DNA of 64,000 nt from contig NZ_CP162490.1 in assembly GCF_041245805.1 (NCBI RefSeq), positions 535,001 to 599,000 of the forward strand, read 5' to 3'. How positions within the stretch are numbered: position 1 is the stretch's first letter; each line of letters starts with the position of its first letter. Source of the stretch: Xanthomonas sp. DAR 34887. GTDB lineage: Bacteria > Pseudomonadota > Gammaproteobacteria > Xanthomonadales > Xanthomonadaceae. This document shows, piece after piece, positions 63,393 to 64,000 of this stretch. A model generated the notes under the pieces. The model made no database searches and had not been told where the DNA came from. It was given only the letters and a program-made list of their open reading frames with translations. The position numbers were made by a program, and so were the translations under genes.

Positions 63393-63475
63393 GGACGCGC
63401 GTGCGAGGCGACGCCGCCACGCTGGAGAAAACCAGGCGCGGGACGCCATCACGCAGTGCCGCAAGCGCGGGGCGG

Positions 63476-64000
63476 ATGCGCAGGTGCTTGCTCGCCGTGT
63501 GCCTGGCTTGGCCGGCAGTCGCGGCGGCCGCGCCCGGCGCTGGCGACACTTCGCCGCCGCGCGCCGCGTTCGACCGCCTGTTCGAGCAGGCCATGACGCG
63601 CTACCGGCTGCCGGGGCTGGCGGTCGGCGTGATCGAGAACGGCGAGGTGGTCTATGCGCGCAGCGCCGGCGAACTGCGCGCCGGAAGCGGCGAGCGCATC
63701 GATGGCGCGACGCTGTTCAAGATCGCCTCCAACAGCAAGGCGATGACCACCGCTTTGCTGGCGCGGCTGGTCGATGCGGGCAAGCTGCGCTGGGACGATC
63801 CGGTGACCCGGTACGTGCCGGAATTCCGCATGTACGACCCGTGGGTCACGCGCAACATCCAGGTGCGCGATCTGCTGATCCACAACAGCGGGCTGGGCCT
63901 GGGCGCCGGCGATCTGATGCTGTGGCCCGAACCCAATGCCTTCAGCCGCGCCGACATCATCGCCGGGTTGGCCTACCTCAAGCCGACCCACAGCTTTCGC
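63476..64000 (+). CDS. serine hydrolase, beta-lactamase/DD-peptidase fold (cut by window end)
   Basis: The first 175 codons of a beta-lactamase-related (class C/AmpH-like) enzyme. A signal peptide (MRRCLLAVCLAWPAVAAA) is followed by GLAVGVIENGEVVYARSAG, the active-site SxxK (Ser85-Lys88 in KIASNSKAM) and RDLLIHNSGLGLG. Relatives hydrolyse murein stems, D-amino-acid peptides or esters. An in-frame GTG at 63401 has a better ribosome site (GAGGA overlapping the receptor stop) and would add 25 residues. Co-transcribed with the receptor, it may process the receptor's ligand. Confidence 0.9.
   Translation, partial: MRRCLLAVCLAWPAVAAAAPGAGDTSPPRAAFDRLFEQAMTRYRLPGLAVGVIENGEVVYARSAGELRAGSGERIDGATLFKIASNSKAMTTALLARLVDAGKLRWDDPVTRYVPEFRMYDPWVTRNIQVRDLLIHNSGLGLGAGDLMLWPEPNAFSRADIIAGLAYLKPTHSFR

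Overview
The window is GC-rich (roughly two thirds G+C by eye), with short intergenic gaps, many ATGA/TGATG gene overlaps, several TonB-dependent receptors and abundant GTAG-headed extragenic palindromes. Gene content and order (envC-ctp, cox-ctaG-surf1-ctaA-cyoE, tsaD/rpsU-yqeY-yihY-dnaG, a minimal PutA, bglX) point to the Xanthomonadaceae, most likely Xanthomonas. The species cannot be named from the sequence alone.

Layout. 1-2.5 kb: 3' part of a 23S rRNA gene, the 5S gene and the rrn terminator. 2.5-12.7 kb: zinc alcohol dehydrogenase, M28 lipoprotein peptidase, a secreted 18-residue-repeat protein, EnvC-like and S41 cell-envelope proteins, DUF1820, rhomboid protease, FadL porin. 12.7-22 kb: a carbohydrate-utilisation locus of TonB-dependent receptor, GH35 beta-galactosidase, APC permease, PfkB kinase and GH4 phosphoglycosidase. 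22-34 kb: PutA, then the aa3 cytochrome c oxidase cluster with its heme A/O synthases and assembly factors, including a 43-residue protein between ctaD and ctaG. 34-40 kb: soluble tandem-PAS chemoreceptor, thioredoxin lipoprotein, BASS transporter and a low-GC class 3-type lipase. 40-46 kb: dnaG, yihY, yqeY and rpsU (minus) divergent from tsaD-folB (plus). 46-54 kb: ATP-grasp/alpha-E pair, GH3 glucosidase, PQQ sugar dehydrogenase and small stress or membrane proteins. 54-64 kb: L,D-transpeptidase + APC permease, a complex inverted-repeat and microsatellite region, a Ykf-like pair (dipeptide epimerase + NlpC/P60), and divergently a second TonB receptor followed by a serine hydrolase cut by the window end.

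How genes work together. The most interesting unit is 13.2-21.9 kb. Its transporter, kinase and hydrolase resemble the architecture of Amadori-compound (frl) operons, with APC permease and PfkB kinase, but the final enzyme is a GH4 phosphoglycosidase rather than a SIS deglycase. It may process an imported glycosylated amine or amino acid. The 54-64 kb end looks like a murein-peptide or D-amino-acid-peptide salvage region. The rest is mostly core metabolism.

Non-coding structure is unusually rich. Four of the five REP sites and one GGGATT-type element lie between converging genes. A second GGGATT element supplies the last codons of tsaD. A large palindromic composite at 56.7-57.5 kb is bordered by graded hexamer and pentamer microsatellites.
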